A stretch of DNA of 64,000 nt from Pterobdella sp. o SKG-2022 (GCA_964035795.1 OZ038321.1:28552807-28616806), one strand, 5' to 3'. Shown: positions 13,294 through 25,869, counted from the stretch's first letter. A program made the numbers and translations. Notes: generated by a model from the letters alone, not told the origin.

Positions 13294-15127
13294 ATGGCTT
13301 TATTAAACAAAAAAAAAAAGTTTAAAAAATTGAAAAGACCTCCAAAAAAAGCGAAAAAGGAGGATAAGACTTCAGAAGAAGAGCTATTTGGATACAAAAG
13401 TGAATATTTTGTATTGCATCTCATTTTTGACATTTACTTCTTTTCATTTTTTAACAAGTTAATTTTCATTCAATTTATATTCTATTAAAAGTTATTTATT
13501 ACTTATAGCAACTCTATACTTTCAGAATATTGCAGAGAATATGTCAAAAGTCTCCCAGCCTCCCTTGAAGTGTTGTGCAAAGATGTTCAAATGTTCATGG
13601 AAGAATATGATGAGAAGAAGAACAAGGTTTGTGAGAGTGTGTGTTTGTTGTAGTTGTAAAAGTTTTATGGTTTGTCATGAAGAATGAAGGTATTTTTAAA
13701 ATTGCTATTTCAAAAAAAAAGTTATTTATTTATTAAATTTTTTTTCAATATTTTTTATATACATAAGAATAGTGTCTTGTGAAAGCAACTTATAGCATTA
13801 TCAAAACCCTCCTATTTGAGTCAACTATTGATTGAATCAATCATACATGAATGCATTTTCAATCAATTTCAACCTATTTGAATTCCAATATAAACAAAAT
13901 TAAGTTTATTTAAAAAAAATGATATTTTTTAAACTTTCACACCCACCCTCTTCATGTTACCAGGAAAAGGAAGTGCAAGGGGCTGATGATGAGGGGTGGA
14001 TCACTGTGACATCAGGTTGGAATAAGGATGGTTATAACATTTTTCATAATGACTATGAATGCCATACAATGATGATTAAATGATAATAATAAGAATAATA
14101 ATTATTTTTGTTATGGTCTTTATATGATTTATACTAAATAATAAAAGGCATCATTATGAAAATAGAAGCTGTGATGCTGGACAATATAATGATAAAGTTC
14201 AGCTTTTCAATATGCCCATAATCTTGTGTGAAGATGATCATAATAGCTATATAAACTTCTTTTTATCAGACAAACACATGAATCTCAGGTCCTCGAACTC
14301 TGGCTTATGGCTGCATCAGCCTGTCTCATCTAACACTTTTTCACATGGCTCTGCAGCATGTCACCCCTCATTTATAGAATTCTTATCCACTTAATCTGCA
14401 TTTCTCACCTTTCCTTAAACAGTTTCGCAAGCATTTAAATAGACATCTTTATCGCAGCATCTCTCCATCATAGTTCTTTGTACTACACAAGCGCCTCTGC
14501 AGCAAACCTGGTTTGCAAACTGTGCGCTTTACAAATGAATAATAATAGTTTGAAATGTCACAGGCAGCAAACCACAAGAGGACAAGATGAAGAAAGAGAA
14601 GAAGAAAAGGAAGAATGAAGAACTTCTTAATTTCTACACCTTTCAAAAGAAATTCGCCAAATATGACAGTTTGTTGAATTTTTATCTGTTCATGCAGCGC
14701 TAAAGAACAGCTGAAGCTCATAATGGCATGTAATGTAATGTAAGATGGTATTTATAAAGCGCTTTTCCTTATAGATCAAAGCGCTTGCTACAAATTTAAT
14801 GTAGCGAAAACACACTGTGTAATAATTGCTAATTGTCGGCCCGTGCGGGATCGAACCTGGTAACTTTAGGTAATTAGTCTAATGCTCAACCATTGAGCTA
14901 TAGGGGCCGTTGAGTGCAGGACTGTGTAAATCATTTGAACAATATTTTATAAAAATCTTTTTACCCAGAGTTTTAGAATATAATTATAATTATTAATATA
15001 ATAAGAATTATAAATTTCAATAAGCAACACTTGATGTGCAGATATAAAGCAACTGCAAGATAGACTGGAAGTCGAAAAAGAAAAAATAAAACAGATGAAA
15101 AGTCATCGAAAATTCAAACCTTTTTGA
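13294..15127 (+). CDS. RRP7A: RRP7-family ribosomal RNA processing protein, short form
   Basis: Five exons: 13294-13399, 13526-13626, 13964-14015, 14564-14668 and 15042-15127. They sum to 450 nt (149 residues) with every phase matching. The C-terminus is the RRP7 signature: DDEGWITVTS, then NEELLNFYTFQKKFAKYD, then a helix ending SHRKFKPF-stop. RRP7 acts in the small-subunit processome in the nucleolus. Vertebrate RRP7A is about 280 residues with an RRM-like N-terminal half. Here exon 1 encodes only a Lys-rich leader (MALLNKKKKFKKLKRPPKKA), with a TAA in frame just upstream. So the product either truly lacks the RRM-like half or uses a 5' exon I cannot see. Confidence 0.82.
14215..14550 (+). 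mobile_element. 3' fragment of a CR1/L2-like LINE
   Basis: The translation MNLRSSNSGLWLHQPVSSNT resembles the RT C-terminus encoded at 28526-28903 on the minus strand. The copy ends with GTGCGCTTTACAAATGAATAATAATA, a 3' end typical of the family. It lies in intron 3 of the RRP7-like gene in the same sense. Confidence 0.7.
14726..14909 (-). mobile_element. tRNA-headed SINE, tail type B
   Basis: On the minus strand a tRNA-like head (GGCCCCTATAGCTCAATGG ... GGTTCGATCCCGCACGGGCC) is followed by a tail ending AAAAGCGCTTTATAAATACC and a short (TTACA)n run. That tail differs from the copy at 11742 but resembles LINE 3' ends in this window. It lies in intron 4 of the RRP7-like gene. Confidence 0.78.
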
Positions 15128-15987
15128 TTTTTTGTTAATCAAATTATAATTATTTCTATTCTTATTTTTAACATTTTAATAAAATAAAAAAGTTCAAATT
15201 TTAGTGTTAAAAATCATTTAAATGAAAAGCGTATATCGATTCTAATCTCAATTTTTGTTTTTAGAGTAATTTATAAAATAATGGTTGACTTTTAGTCGTT
15301 CCGTTCCATTGGCGCGTAGTCTAAAGTGAGATTGTTACTGTGAGCGTTAGACAATAAAGAAGTTCATTGAAAACTTTATAAATTACTATTTGATCATCGA
15401 TTTGGTTTTTTGTTTATATTTTAGTGTTTTCATGAAAAATCTAAATTTTTTCGAGCGGGTTCATCCTACAATGGTATCAGGTAGGACTTCCTTGACATTG
15501 ATATCCTCACATATTTCTCGCTCTCATGCTATTTTATTGTTTATTTGACTCATTATCTTAAAACAATAATTTTTGTGTTAATTTCATTTTAATAATCATA
15601 TAATGCTTTGACCGGTAAAGTTTGACAGTTTTCTGCATGGAATGAAATTTTCAAATGAATCGAAACAGTAATAATTTAAAAAATATATAAATTCAAAACA
15701 TTTCAGGAAGAGTTTCAAACCAATTTTAAATGATCAATGGCTGGCAGAAGTTTAAGAAAGGTTCAAATAAAAATTATTAAAAATTAATAAGGACAAGAAT
15801 ATAAGTTTATGGTAGGACGAATTCAAAAAATGAAAAGTTCAGGATTAGAGTAGATCAATCACTATAAAACAATTTCATAATCTCAAAGTGTCAAATGACA
15901 GAATGGTGATTTTTTAAAAATTTTTAAATAAAAATTACTTTTGTTACATACATCCATCATTAACCCTAGGTTAGCAGGCGTCTGGAG
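15128..15987. other. RRP7-E2F intergenic region
   Basis: AT-rich and without recognisable features; it presumably contains the E2F promoter. Confidence 0.45.
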
Positions 15988-17870
15988 ATGAGAGAAGAAA
16001 ACCCATTTAACAACATCACCTTCAACTCACCTAACATGTCATTCTCTTTCAGCACTCCTGGTATCACTATTCCTCCAACTATTCTCATCCCATCTTGTCA
16101 TATCAACCACCCACCACTTTCATATTTCTCAGTTTTTATCACAAACATATAACAAAAACCATGGTTTCAACCAAATCCACACAAAAGTATCATTTTATTA
16201 TAGCCATCATCTTTTCCTTTTTCACCACACAGGCAAATTTTAATCACATCCACACCACACAGATAAGATGAGGAGTGAGACATCTTTAGGGGCCCTGACT
16301 AAAAAATTCATCATGCTCCTCAACTCAAACCATCTCAAGGTTTGGTGTGGTTGTTTATATACATGCAAGCACTTACTCATATTTACATTACAAAAATATG
16401 CACAGATGCTGGACATCAACCAAGCAGCAGAACAGCTTGGTGTGCAGAAGAGGCGCATTTATGACATTACTAATGTGCTTGAAGGCACAGGATTGGTTGT
16501 GAAGGTTTCTAAAAATAAAGTGCAATGGAGGTTTGTAGTGCTGGTGTTTCAAATGTGAGGTTGAGTGATTTGATGACAATATGTGCTGTTGTGTGTGCTA
16601 AAAAACATGTGTTGTGTGGTAATGACGTTAAAATTTTTAGAAAGCTTTGCTTTATGTTTTTGGACACTGTGTTATAAAGTTTAGCATGATATGATTTTCT
16701 TGATCACTCCCAGAGAGCCAAGTGAGGGTGGTAAGAAGGTAAATGTGCTCAAAAAAGGTGGGTGAATGGTGGGTCAATAAACAAAATTAAATTGATGAGA
16801 ATCAAATAGATCTATACCTACTTAACTTGATCATGTTCAAAAGACGTAGGACACACGACCAAACAGACAAAAACACACACACAGAGTTAGATGAGATGAA
16901 GAATGAGGAGGAGAGATTGGATGGGATGATCCGGGAGGCATCCTCCATGCTCACACCTAATAAATTATATCCTTGCTTCTTATCGGCCTCTTGTTTTTAT
17001 CACTTAGATATTTTTATAACTTATAATCTTAATTATAATATTTTTCATATCAATTTTTTAAAATTCAGTAATTATATTTGTCTATCACCCAATAATTTGA
17101 CCACCCATCCCATTCTTAGTCAGTCATACCTTTATCTGTAACCATATATTCTTCACTTCATCTACCTTCCATCTGCCCATACCTCTTCCTTAACACTGGC
17201 ACATCTTATGTGAGTCATGAGGACTTGGGAGCACTGCTTGGGGACCAACTTGGCATCATCATTAAGGCTCCTGCCAAGACTTCTATTGAGATCATCCATT
17301 CTGATCAAAATGTGGTTTCTCTTTATTGATTTACATTTTCATGATCTATATATTCATCATATATGTACCTATATCGTTGATTTTTGTTTTTGCTATCAGT
17401 TTATCATGTTTGTCGATCACCTTTTTCCACCCTCTCACAGCATGAGTTGTTGCTCAGAAGCACAGAAGGACCCATAGAAGCAGTCCTGTTGTCTGAATCT
17501 TTTGAGTCACAAGAGGATGATAGTGGTGTTGTAGAAGGTTAGTGGAGGTTAGCGTGGTTGTCAGACGAAATGTTTTTAGTGGTATTCATGTAATGTTTTA
17601 TCGCTAATATTTTGAGCTCTCAATGACCACAACCATGAAACTTTGATCTCAGGGACAATGGTAAGTTCCTCTCCAGCCCACCACAACACCCCAGCATCCA
17701 TTCCTGCCCTCTTCTCTCCAATCAAACTTGACCCCTCTTATTTTAGACCTGACCTAGATACCAATCAATCGCATGAATTCAGCTGTGATGCTAGCAGCTT
17801 GCCTCAGCAGTCAACATCAGTTGATTTGCCGTTCGAACAGTCTTCCGGCGTGTGCGATATGCTTTTCTAG
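15988..17870 (+). CDS. E2F transcription factor, E2F4/5-like
   Basis: Exon 1 (15988-16060) joins 16263-16339 and 16406-16530 in phase. Together they encode [13 protein letters not shown] and [17 protein letters not shown], the winged-helix DNA-binding domain with the [12 protein letters not shown] recognition helix. Next come a short linker exon (from 16714), a coiled-coil exon (from 16844, [16 protein letters not shown]), and the marked-box exons: about 17193-17314 ([14 protein letters not shown]) and 17441-17537 ([17 protein letters not shown]). The last exon (17653-17870) ends [13 protein letters not shown]. The HED marked box and the terminal GVCDxxF, matching the pocket-protein-binding GVCDLFD of E2F4, place it near E2F4/5. 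It binds DNA with DP and is held by p130/p107-type pocket proteins. The splice junction before YVSHED has no canonical AG, so that boundary is unresolved. Confidence 0.87.
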
Positions 17871-18526
17871 CGCAAAATTTTTAAAATCAACTGAAATGTA
17901 AAGTAAATGTGGACAGATCTTTGAAGTGGTGTTTTGTGTTAGTACATGCAGGTTTTTTTATATCATTATTTACATTTTACTAATCCATATTACTTTTCGT
18001 TGTACTGAAGTAGTTTATATATATTTTTGCTTTAAATTTCAAAAATTCATATTTTTGCTAAAATTTGTTTCAGCCTCATCAATTGATATTACTTTTTCTT
18101 CTGCTTGAGATGCGTTTCTTATAATATTTGTAATATTGATTGTACTCGAATTTAATATTGTAAGTAATGTAATTTTATACGTGTTGATCCAATGGTATTT
18201 GTACAAATAAGAGTATAAAAACTTCATTATAATCTTGTTTTGAATTCTTGGTTTATTTCATCTTGAAATTATTTTCATCAGGGCATGAATGTTTTTTCAG
18301 TAAATTGTGTTCCAATAAATGTCATTTTACTTTTTCTGCTGATCGACCTATGTAAATATCCACAATTGTTGAATATTCTTAATATGCCATAGTAGTTATA
18401 ATGCCATGCAGGCAAAACAAGCCTACTAAAAATTATGGGATGAATGTGGTGTCTGACAGTGCTAACTCTGTTGAAAATGATGTAAGAAACCAAACTTAGT
18501 TACAAAATTTGAAGTGGAGCAAGTGT
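17871..18526. other. Intergenic region between convergent genes
   Basis: AT-rich 3' flanks of the E2F gene (+) and the membrane-protein gene (-). No feature seen. Confidence 0.45.
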
Positions 18527-19101
18527 TCACATGTAAAGGATGATCTGGTTGAGAATGCCCACTATGGCAGCACTGTAGTAGATGGCATACAATGATGGTA
18601 TCTGTGCATTTTTCTCTCGCATATGCAGCAGGCATACTGATACAGTCACCATGATCACTATGTGTGGACATTTATGACTAATAATTGAAGTTTTTGGACA
18701 TATCAAATAAAAAACAAAACTTCTCATTATGCTAATTAGTTTTAAAACTGCAAGTATAAGATTTTTGGTAGAAACATTTAGCTATCATTTGTATACAGAC
18801 TTTGATATATTTTAACATTTTATGAAACTAAAATTGGGCTTTCTTTTTAAACCACGTGTTAACCTGAGAGGAAGTAGATGAATTTTGAGTAGAAGTTCTT
18901 TTTGAATACATATATCCCAACAACAGTCATACTGCATAGAACGAATGTCACGTGTAACAACCCATCAATTACATACCACTTTCGGTGGTGTGTGTCGTCC
19001 ATTGACGTGTAGGCTATGAGATAAAGCTGGAAGAAAATCCTGACACCACGTTTGTTGTACCACCTTGCGTCAAAAATTTCTTCAAACATATCAAATGCCA
19101 A
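18527..19101 (-). CDS. Small multi-pass membrane protein, family not recognised
   Basis: Two exons join in phase. The first runs from the ATG at 19101 to about 18867 (MAFDMFEEIFDARWYNKRGV, then two hydrophobic stretches). The second runs from about 18651 to the stop at 18527 (IMVTVSVCLLHMREKNAQIP, then YAIYYSAAIVGILNQIILYM). The product is about 120 residues with roughly four transmembrane segments and short charged loops (DDTHHRKWYVIDG). Codon use looks coding and the start is well placed about 245 bp from a divergent ATG. I do not recognise the family and propose no function beyond an integral membrane protein. Confidence 0.55.
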
Positions 19102-19346
19102 TTATTACAAACTATTCTAAAGTTGAAATAAATTCTTTGTTTTAGCCGTTTTTGACAGTAAATAATCAAATCAAAAGCGACGATATTTGACGTCTGTACA
19201 TAATCATAAATGAATTTAAGTTAAAAACAATTTAAAATTTAAAAATAATTTTTAGAAAAATGCTATATACAAGAAAAGTGTGAATTATGAAAAAAACACA
19301 GATTTAAAATTTAAATCTCCATCAATAACTCTATTCAAGGGTTATT

Positions 19347-19431
19347 ATGGATTTATACTACAGGCAAAAAGCATTGAAGAGCGAGCCTATAGTTGATGAA
19401 CCAATCATAGAATTAAAAAAAAATTGTGAAG
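19347..19431 (+). CDS. Possible first coding exon (UQCRH-hinge-like N-terminus), no partner found
   Basis: ATG at 19347 opens MDLYYRQKALKSEPIVDEPI and continues IELKKNCE to a gtactg donor in phase 1. The 'VD-P---L---CE' arrangement recalls the N-terminus of the cytochrome bc1 hinge protein, but the match is short. No second exon with the expected paired cysteines was found downstream. The next sequence is a LINE fragment, so the gene may be interrupted. Confidence 0.25.
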
Positions 19432-19610
19432 GTACTGAAACAATCATTTCTAGAAGTTTTAATGAAAAAAACCTAACACTTATCAACTAACAAAGCTTTT
19501 TGTACAATCCGTGAATATTTAAACATTATGATACATGAATATTTTCAAGAAAAAAAACTAACATTTTTCAAAGCCTATGATTGGTCCAATTTAAAACAGC
19601 TTTGTGCTGA

Positions 19611-20083
19611 TTGGAATTTCTTTACATTTATACTGGAAGGGTTCCATGTCAATTCCAACATGCTTACGTCACACTGCTTTTGAAGAAATCAGATCTGGAC
19701 CAAGAGACCCTTTCGTCATACCAACCAATTTTAAACTTGAGCGTGCTTTCAAAACTTCTTGAACGAATGTCCTTCCAAGAATTGTCACTCACCTAAACAA
19801 CAATAATTTATTACCATCTTTTCAATCAGCCTATCGTCGCCATCATTCAACAGAAATAGCATTACTAAGGATTTCTACTATTATTTTGGAAGCAGCTGAC
19901 AACAAAAAAATATCTCTTCTTGTCCTTCTAGATCTTTCATCTGCCTTTGATTTAATAGATCATCAAATACTAATCAGAAGATTAAACGAATCATTTGGCT
20001 TGAATGACCTCACTCTTGAATGGTTTAGAGCAAGAGTGAGAGTAGCAGAAGATACAAAAAAGAAGAAATGGTTAAGACGTTGA
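19611..20083 (+). mobile_element. Decayed CR1/L2-like LINE fragment (RT domain)
   Basis: Two frames together read LLLKKSDLDQETLSSYQPIL, FQSAYRRHHSTEIALLRIS and LLVLLDLSSAFDLIDHQILI. These are RT blocks of the CR1/L2 group, close to the element at 28443-30145. Stops and a frameshift separate the parts and both ends are truncated. Confidence 0.85.
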
Positions 20084-21014
20084 CATAAACAGATGAATCC
20101 GCATTGAGTTGCAAGAGGCAGTGATAGCGACCAGATAACACCAAGTTTACCTTCTGCTCATCATTCAACTAGAAAATGGTGTTTGTTTCCATAAAGAGAT
20201 GAAAGCACTGTTGAAGGTGGTCGGTCATGTACGAGAAGACAAATTTCTCCGAGAAACCCACGTGGTGGCAGTTTCTCAATGTTGACCCCATTTGACCTCC
20301 ATATCCAGCTTCAACTTGCATGAACAATGACGAAGACAGGGTGTTCTGATCAAAGCGGCATTACTATTGTTGAACTAACAGATTTGCTGGGAAGGAAGTT
20401 TGAAGAGACATCGATGACACTTACAATGAGGTAACAGTCTAGAGAAGTGTGGGAAAACCCATGAGAGAGCGGAAATTTGAGAGAACTGTGAATTAAATAG
20501 ATTGGCAATCATCGCTCAAAACTGGTAGGTTTGCTAGAATGAATCAACCAATCGGCACGGCACCACAAAACGCTGTTGATGTGAAAAAATGTTCAAACAG
20601 GCCATGCTGGACTCTCCTCACTCGCTTAAAATAGAGACTTCAACAGTGTTTGTTCAAAATGGATATAATTTCAAGGTTCTTACTCATTGTTTCAAAAGTT
20701 TTGATTACTGCTTCTTCATACCAGATGGGATCTTGTTTGAAAGCAACATTTAGAATGAAGATTAAATGTTTGACAAGCTGCATTTGAAATATTTGCAAAT
20801 GTCATATTGAAGCGACAAAAGACCATCGAGAAAAAAAAATAAAATTTATTTTAAAAAATAATATTATTTACTCAATAAAAAAATGAATAAAAATGGAATT
20901 GAAAATATTGATTGTGGGATAGCACGTCTGAGGGATAAAACACTAGCATCAAGCAGCCCAGTGTAAATATAACTCTATCTTATCAGTAGATGCTCAGTTT
21001 GAGATGAGTTGATA

Positions 21015-21120
21015 AGATGGTGTGGTGGGGGTTGATGGTGGTGGTGGGGGAGAGGGTTTGACGGCGGTGGTGGTAGTGGTGGTGAGGGAAAGGGTTTGAT
21101 GGTGGTGAAGAAGAAGGGGT
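21015..21120. repeat. GGTGGT-rich imperfect microsatellite
   Basis: Irregular GTGGTGG repeats on the plus strand. Confidence 0.6.
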
Positions 21121-22531
21121 TTTGATAGTGTGATAATTAGGTATGTGAATTGAAAGTGAGATATTTTAAAAATATGAGAGATGATAAATAACTCAGTGGT
21201 GTTCATAAATATATATCAGTTGTTTGAGACAGTGGGTTGAGATCGAGTATGATGAGCAAACATAAGACATTTAAAAATGTTGATAAAAAAATATTTATAT
21301 ATAAAAAAAATTATTCAAAAAAAATATCTATTCAAAATATACCAAAATAGTGAAATATACGATGAAGAAAAACAATTTTTGTAGTTTTTTCAAAGTTACT
21401 ATGGTAACTAGAAAATGATTTAAGCGGAAAGATAATTTGAATTTAACGCTGCAGAATGTTTAAAAGTGCCTATGGTAATTAAGTTATGGCGTTTTGAAAA
21501 AATTTAATGTCCTCATATTTATAAAGTTTGTGAAAGTTTTTTCTTGCGTCTAAAAACATAAAAATGCCCACAATTTCTTTTGATAATTGGTTATATATTT
21601 TTTATGAAGTTAATTGGAAATTCCAAAAAAAAAATTATTTTAATATGAACAAAATAGAATTATTATGTTAATTATGAGTTATGAAAAATTTTTTCACATT
21701 TTGGGGGTTGCAGAAACACAATTAAAATATATGACTGCAAAAAAAAAGGCGTGAAAATAAAAAGAAAAAATTGAAGGAAATGATTCCTAATTAGCGATGA
21801 TGGAATCGAAAAAAAAAAAAAAAATAAAAAAAAAAAATTGTCTCAAAAGGTGATGGCCACTTGCAATTGTTGTGTTCTGAATGCCAAACTCTCAATTGGA
21901 GATTGAAAACAAAACGACGATGCAATAATGACCTGGAATATTATATTAAAATAAAATATGGGGAATAATAACATTTGATGTGAATGGTAAAAAACAAAAA
22001 TTAATAAAAAATAATAAAATGGAACTCCATCGCATCAATCTACTAAATAACAATGTATCTTACTCAAAATACACCCTCTTTAACCCACAAATCCTCACAA
22101 AACCTAACCTTCCCACAAATCCTTCGAAACCTTCCTTCTCTCACAAACCTCCAAAACCTCCCTCAAAACACCTTCCTCCACCAAAATTTTATTTATTTAT
22201 TTTGCTTTAATTTTTAAATTTCCCATTATTTAGTTTTTCCCCCGTGACCCACTTTTGTCTCCAAGTTTTTTACAGCTTATTATTTCTTTGCACTTTTAAA
22301 CATTTCTTGCTCACTTTTTACTTTTAAAAATCTCTTTTTTAATTATTGATTTTATTTAAAAAATATTTTCTTTCTTTATTGCATATATCTATTTTTTTGT
22401 TTCTTGATCATTTTTATTTATCCTTTTATTTTATCATTCCCACATATCACGCTCGTCCTCTCTTCCACAAACTGAGCAACAACAACATTGTGACGTAATG
22501 TGCGTGAAACTGCAGTCGTGAACATGACGTT

Positions 22532-22576
22532 TGTGTGTGTGTGTATGTGTGTTGTGTGTGTTGTGTATGTGTGTTT
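22532..22576. repeat. (GT)n microsatellite
   Basis: Interrupted TG repeats of about 45 bp. Confidence 0.7.
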
Positions 22577-22747
22577 GACCATAATTTTAAAATTCAAAAT
22601 CTGCTTGAAACAAGCCAAACTAATATTTCAAAAGTTAACGCTTACGTCACACCACATTAATTTTTTTGCAGAATTTGAAATCCTGTAGCAGGTTTTCAAG
22701 CTGTCTTTCATTTTTTTGATATAGTTTTAAATGCTATAATTTAATTT

Positions 22748-22930
22748 ACCCGCATAGCTTAATTGGCAGAGCATTAGACCAATTCTCTAAAGTAACCGGG
22801 TTTGATCCCGTGTTGGGCTGACAACTAGCACCTGGTCTATAGCGTCTTTCCTATTAATTTAATTCGTAATTTTGGACCAAAACACAAAGCGCTAAAGAAA
22901 TGCCTCTTTTAATGTATTTTAAATGTCATC
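22748..22930 (+). mobile_element. tRNA-headed SINE, tail type B-like
   Basis: The head ACCCGCATAGCTTAATTGGC ... CCGGGTTTGATCCCGTGTTG has both Pol III boxes. The tail contains AAAGCGCTAAAGAAATGCC, like the GCGCTTTATAAATACC tail of the copy at 14726-14909. The mismatched acceptor stem shows it is not a functional tRNA. Confidence 0.72.
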
Positions 22931-23869
22931 ATGCTTTGGCTTCCACCTTCCAATATGGCTGCTGTATCATTTTTTTTTTTACCATGGTCGTTTATTGATT
23001 CTTTTTGAAATTCCATTCAAATTTTGAACTTTTCAATTAGTTATCAAATAATAAAATAATTTTATAATATTGTTTACAAATTTGATTTTGTTCCTAGGCT
23101 AAATCTCCTCGAGCCCCAAAACTTCAATTTCATCTGCCATAACCCTTATGTTAACTTTATTCAATTTATTATTTATTTTTTAAATATTATTTTTTTTTTC
23201 TTAATATAATTGATATTTTGCTCATTATTAAATTCTTGAGAGGCTTTCCAATGTTTATTTAAGCCATTTCATTTTTAGATCTTTTCCAGCTGTTCTTACT
23301 CGTCCTTGAAACTTTTATTTCTTTGTTTTTTGCAATCTATTTTCTCGTCTGAATTTTTTCTTATTCCCCATTTTTTATCAGCTTTCTCATTTTTTTTATT
23401 GTTTTTATTATTATTATTGTTTTTTTTCTCAGATTCTCACCACCTTTTATAGTAATCCCATAAGTTTTTTTGAGTTTCCCCAATTTTTATTTCTTTTGTC
23501 AATTTATTCTTGGTATTATTTCCCGCCTTAATTATTTTTACGGTGGGTCTATGTTGTTGAGATTTTGATTAATTTCTCAAATTTTAAACTTATTTTCCGA
23601 TAATCGCCACCATTTCCAAACTGATGCAAACTCATAAAACAAATTCATGGAGAATTTCTCTGCGATTTTGCAACACGCAGATCCAATTTAAAATTTTTGA
23701 ATTTTCGCGTCAAATATTTCAAATTTTTGAAGCTTTTATTAAGAGAGCAAAATATTTTTGGATGATTTAAGTTTTTATGGAGTTTTATTTGAAAATCAAC
23801 CATGAAAGAATATAAATCCCTCAAAATAACAAGTTTAATGTCTCAACCTTCAAAAATTTTTCAACACAG
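22931..23869. other. AT-rich stretch without genes
   Basis: T-rich sequence with no recognisable frame. Confidence 0.45.
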
Positions 23870-24690
23870 ATGTGAACCAGAATGGGGTTGACATTTTTCC
23901 TCGATAGACTCCCAGTAGAGTCTCTCCCGAGAAACTCGCCAAATTTGAATTTGCCGACGATATCGCTTTGATGGAGCATACGATCAAAAAAGCTGAGTCT
24001 CTTCTCCACAAAATCGAGACCACAACTCAAAAAATAGGTCTCTTCCTCAATGCAAGCAAGACTAAAGCAATGCATTTCAATCCCTTTGTACAGAGTCATA
24101 TTCATGCTCTGAATGATGACGAAGTTGAAAAGGTTGGTGATTTTCTTTACTTGAGAGGTTACACCAACTCTTCTCGAAAGATCAACACCTGAATCGGAAA
24201 AACATGGAACGCTCTCAACTCTCTAGAAAAAATCTGGAACTCTCGCATTACTACAGAAACGAAAGTTAGGTTTTTTAAATCTACTGTTGAATCCATACTG
24301 CTATATGGGTGTGAATCCTGGCTGATGAACAGCGCTGCAGTGAAGAAAGTTGATGGCACCTACACTCGCATGCTCCGAAGAGTCAAAAATATCTCAGAAA
24401 AACCGCTTATCAAATGCTCAGCTATACGGTCAAGTTCCAAAGTTGTTTATCATAATCAAAAAAAGACGGTTAGCGCTTGCTGGACATGTAACTCGGAACA
24501 ACAAGCCCGCAAAAACTCTGTTGTTCTGGACGCCTGAAGAGTGCCGTAGAAGAGGTCGTCCAAGTATAACACGTAAAGACGTACTTCAAAAAGACACAAA
24601 CTTCTAACAAGTTACGTACTACTATGGCCTATAGACAAGTATGGAGAAAAAATTACGTCATGTCACCGAAATGAAAATCGGAAGCCCTAC
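23870..24690 (+). mobile_element. 3' part of a non-LTR retrotransposon (RT C-terminal region)
   Basis: Across three frames the sequence reads FADDIALMEHTIKKAESLL (the FADD catalytic box), KIGLFLNASKTKAMHFN, VRFFKSTVESILLYGCESWL, KKVDGTYTRMLRRVKNIS and finally RRRGRPSITRKDVLQKDT. This order is the end of an RT ORF of a widespread invertebrate LINE lineage. It ends near a (CTA)n run. Frameshifts and a stop make it non-functional, and the 5' part is missing. Confidence 0.82.
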
Positions 24691-25480
24691 TACTACTAGA
24701 CTCCCAAATGACATCAAACCACCCACGGCTTCCATAGACTTCCAAATGACATTAAAACTTCTGCCTGAGTGATTGTTTGGCACGTGAACAAACTCTTCTG
24801 ATTTCGTTGAATGCATTTTTATGACAAAAGTGATATTGTATTAAGTCACCTGATGATGATATATGGAAAAGCTTAAATATTGTTTTGTTTTTAGGCTTCA
24901 TGTCAACAGGAAGTTATATTTTTCCAAAAAATCATTTATTTTTGTTTAAATATTCAAACAATTTTATTAAAGTTCAAAAAAACAAAATAAACTCCTCCCA
25001 CGATGACGTCATGGACTCCATAGGACACCCAGGTCTGCATGAGAGGATCACGTCATGGAATCCATAAAACACCCAGGTCTGCATGAGGTCATCCTCACCA
25101 CTCAACAAGAGTCTGTGGAGTTTGCAACAAAATGTAAACATTTCTGTTTTGTTTTGAGCACTTTTTTTGTTGAAATGTTTTGTAGTTGAGGGTGACAGAT
25201 CCAAATCCTCTAGTTGAGTAAAAAAATTTGAAAGAACAATTTTTAGTTGCAACAACAACAATGACGAAAAAATATTGAAAAGATGTGGTTTCATATAATG
25301 GCAAACCATGACGCAACATTTTGAGTTTGAATCTCAACAAATGTGCTTGCTGAAGTTGAAAAAAAAGTGGAAACAATGTTGAAGTTGAAAACAAAATAAA
25401 AATGAATGAACGAGAAGAAGCGATACATCAATAATTAGAGGCACCTGATGATGTCTCAAATTATTGTTTTTATTATTAAT
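24691..25480. other. Repeat-derived intergenic stretch
   Basis: It contains a two-copy tandem duplication (about 25007-25090; unit like CGTCATGGACTCCATAGGAC plus CACCCAGGTCTGCATGAG). No gene seen. Confidence 0.5.
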
Positions 25481-25659
25481 ATTTTCCAATGATCCGTGGC
25501 CATTTTCATTTGCAGTTGCTTGAGAATGTCATTCTTGAAAGATTGGCTTCATTCAAGCTATTTTTTTTCTTGATTTCCAAAGCTACAAAACAAAATCAAT
25601 TAAATGCAAACAATTCACAAAGAAGAAAAAGTACTCCAAACTTTGCAAAAGGTTTCCAT

Positions 25660-25858
25660 CAGCCTCCCTCCATCAACCCCCCCATCAGCCTCCCTCCATC
25701 AACCCCCCAATCAGCCTCCCTCCATCAACCCCCCCACCAGCCTCCCTCGTCAGCTCCCTCCATCAACCCCCCCCCACCAGCCTCCCTCATCAGCTCTCTC
25801 CATCAACTCCCCCACCAGCCTCCCTCATCAGCTCCCTCCATCAGCCCCCTCAACCCCA
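25660..25858. repeat. CT/CA-rich minisatellite (about 24-27 bp unit)
   Basis: Repeats of CCTCCCTCCATCAACCCCCC with variants, seven or eight copies. The Pro/Ser-rich open frames come from the repeat. Confidence 0.85.
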
Positions 25859-25869
25859 TTTTTTAGTTG

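Larger units (their letters stand above)
20084..22747. other. Gene-poor stretch
   Basis: No coding sequence recognised. It includes a short GGT-rich region (21019-21115), several A-runs (21812-21836) and long AT-rich tracts. 20090-20640 has a more balanced composition but no readable frame; it may be old repeat. Confidence 0.45.

Noticed and set aside
20084..20640. Second exon for the UQCRH-like start at 19347
   Set aside because: No segment with the required twin cysteine pattern was found.
23821..24105. Minus-strand 94-codon frame
   Set aside because: Shadow of the plus-strand RT fragment.
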